From contig CAMLFP010000316.1 of assembly GCA_946479335.1 (NCBI GenBank), positions 1 to 6,507 on the forward strand: 6,507 nt of DNA, read 5' to 3'. Within the stretch, counting starts at the first letter, position 1. Each line of letters opens with the position of its first letter. The notes beneath the pieces were generated by a model. It had not been told where the DNA came from and did not search any database. It saw only the letters and a list, made by a program, of their open reading frames with translations. The position numbers were made by a program, and so were the translations under genes. Positions 5,207 through 6,507 of the stretch are shown one piece after another. This stretch comes from an uncultured Archangium sp. Lineage in GTDB: Bacteria; Myxococcota; Myxococcia; Myxococcales; Myxococcaceae.

Positions 5207-6507
5207 GTGTTCCCACCACGACGTGAGGTGTTGAAGGCGAAGTCGGGCACGCTCGCCCAGACGCCGCTCCCGCTGCTGATGCACGCGCTGCTCGTCGCCG
5301 AGCAGTCGGTGGTGCTGGAGCTCAAGCTGCGCAACTTGGAGAAGCGCATCGCCTTCGAGAGCGGGGTGCCGGTCGGCTGCGAGTCGAACCTGCTGCACGA
5401 GACGCTGGGCCACTCGCTGGTGGAAAAGAAGAAGCTCGCCGCGGAGCAGCACCACCAGCTGCTCGCGGAGAGCGCGTCGACGGGCCGGCCGCTGCAGACG
5501 CTGCTGGTAGAGAAGCAGCTCCTTTCGGGCTTCGAACTCTTCAAGCACCTGCAGGCGTCGCTGGGCCGCACGGTGTTGGACGCGTTCCGCTGGGCGGGCG
5601 CGACGTGGCGCGTGCTGCCGGGCGAGGAGGTGGACACGCCCATTCGCATGAACGCGGTGCAGCTGATCTACGTGGGGTGCATGCAGCTGCCGCTGGCGGC
5701 GCTGGCCGCGCACCTCGCGCTGGAGGAGTCGGAGCAGCTGGCGTTCCTCCCCGACGCGCCCGACATCCACGAGGAGCTCAAGCTCTCGCCCCGCGACGCG
5801 CGGTTGATCCAGGGCATCAAGAAGCGGCTGACGCTGGGCGAGCTCTCGCGCCTGCACGGCTTCACCGCCGAGGAGGTGCACCGGAAGCTGTACGCGCTGC
5901 GGGTGCTGGAGTTCATCGACTCTGCGGCCGACGTCGACGCGCAGCCGGTGCGCAGCCGCCCGTCACAGCTCGCGCAGCCGTTGCCCGAGGTGCCGCCGCA
6001 GGCCGCGGGGCTCCCGTTCCTCGACGACGATCAACCGACACAGGACCTGCTGGCCTCGGAGTTCCTCTCGTTTCGCGGGAAGGATGCGTTCGAGCTGCTC
6101 GGCGTGAGCGTTGATGTGCAGGGCGCGCCGCTGCAGCGCGCGTTCCTCGCGAAGGCGGCGGCGTTGGCTCCGCTGCGGTTCCAGAACGCCGAGACGCGCG
6201 GAAAGGCGGAGGTGTTGTTCTCGGCGTATGCACGGGCGTTCGGGGCGCTGGCCGACCCCGACACGTGGCAGGTGCATCGCGATCGCCGCGCCGCCCGCGA
6301 TGCGAAGCGGCCCGAGGCGATGAAGGCGAAGCGCGCGGCGGGGGCGTTCCGCATCCGCACCGAGCTGCTGGATGCCGATGCCCAGTTCGAAGAGGGCCGC
6401 AAGCGCCTCGCCGCGGGAAACGCGAAGGGCGCGATGGAGTACTTCCAGCAGGCCATCGACATCGAGCCGCGCCCGCGTTTCTCCGCGTGGTTGGCGTGGG
6501 CGAGCTA
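5207..6507 (+). CDS. DUF4388 / degenerate J-domain / TPR protein, C-terminus outside window
   Basis: The frame opens after a TAG at 5204-5206 and stays open to the window edge (433 visible codons). Residues about 14-140 resemble DUF4388 (PATAN-like), found in regulators and often in myxobacterial signalling proteins. Residues 193-238 look like a winged-helix module (RLTLGELSRLHGF, then a helix ending in LRVLEFID). Residues 289-360 match a J domain in outline, with AFELLGV at 294-300 and FGALADPDTW at 345-354, but the essential HPD tripeptide is replaced by APL (321-323). DnaK stimulation is therefore unlikely; a protein-docking role is inferred. A TPR-like repeat begins near 390 (AQFEEGRKRL through AIDIEP). 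GTG 5207 is preceded by GGGGG with a six-base spacer; GTG 5228 or TTG 5231 are alternative starts. The protein is probably cytoplasmic and its function is unknown. Confidence 0.8.
   Translation, partial: MFPPRREVLKAKSGTLAQTPLPLLMHALLVAEQSVVLELKLRNLEKRIAFESGVPVGCESNLLHETLGHSLVEKKKLAAEQHHQLLAESASTGRPLQTLLVEKQLLSGFELFKHLQASLGRTVLDAFRWAGATWRVLPGEEVDTPIRMNAVQLIYVGCMQLPLAALAAHLALEESEQLAFLPDAPDIHEELKLSPRDARLIQGIKKRLTLGELSRLHGFTAEEVHRKLYALRVLEFIDSAADVDAQPVRSRPSQLAQPLPEVPPQAAGLPFLDDDQPTQDLLASEFLSFRGKDAFELLGVSVDVQGAPLQRAFLAKAAALAPLRFQNAETRGKAEVLFSAYARAFGALADPDTWQVHRDRRAARDAKRPEAMKAKRAAGAFRIRTELLDADAQFEEGRKRLAAGNAKGAMEYFQQAIDIEPRPRFSAWLAWAS

Noticed and set aside
5080..5210. tRNA-Ala 3' end as an integration (att) site.
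   Set aside because: No integrase and no second copy of the tRNA 3' end is visible, and the sequence downstream is a terminator followed by an ordinary chromosomal-looking gene.
3763..5649. 628-codon minus-strand open frame running antisense through the methyltransferase, small gene, tRNA and DUF4388 gene.
   Set aside because: It contains RTADLLNAIQALSQLSYSP, the familiar spurious translation of the antisense strand of a tRNA, and is composition-driven elsewhere.
1..6507. Mobile element, CRISPR array, toxin-antitoxin or defence island.
   Set aside because: No spaced direct repeats, transposase, nuclease or helicase motifs, or small toxin-antitoxin pairs were found; composition looks uniform throughout.

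Overview
This is a GC-rich stretch of bacterial chromosome. Codon third positions are mostly G or C, and GTG and TTG starts are common. The most informative marker of the host is the last gene. It combines a DUF4388 domain, a winged-helix-like segment, a degenerate J domain and a TPR, an architecture I associate with Myxococcota (myxobacteria). The host assignment is an inference. Coding density is very high and no stretch over 300 bases lacks a gene. Nothing marks the window as a mobile or phage island: I see no transposase, integrase, CRISPR array or obvious direct repeat.

Layout, left to right. Positions 1-2071 hold two minus-strand genes. An MFS_3-type exporter (2071 down to 860) is followed by a probable secreted zinc metalloprotease (863 running off the left edge). 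Stop and start share a 4-base GTGA overlap, so the two look translationally coupled. Transcribed divergently, with only 25 bp between start codons, is a thiolase (2097-3305) very like PcaF/PaaJ 3-oxoadipyl-CoA thiolases. Then come an RsmB/NOP-type RNA m5C methyltransferase (3361-4608), a 139-residue coiled-coil-like protein of unknown function with a TTG start (4642-5061), a tRNA-Ala with anticodon GGC (5080-5152) and a near-perfect 12-bp intrinsic terminator (5158-5194). The window ends inside the DUF4388/J-like/TPR gene, which begins at about 5207.

How the parts relate. The thiolase, methyltransferase, small protein and tRNA lie on one strand with gaps of 55, 33 and 18 bp and no visible terminator between them, so a single transcript ending at 5158-5194 is plausible. 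The methyltransferase and tRNA share an RNA/translation theme; the thiolase does not fit it and has no visible aromatic-catabolism partners. The exporter and metalloprotease form a separate unit with an envelope or secretion theme.

I do not see a clear, complete new system. The best leads are the metalloprotease with two alternative third zinc ligands, the HPD-less J-like protein starting directly behind a strong terminator, the methyltransferase with a shortened segment before its PCSG motif, and competing hairpins over the methyltransferase ribosome-binding site.
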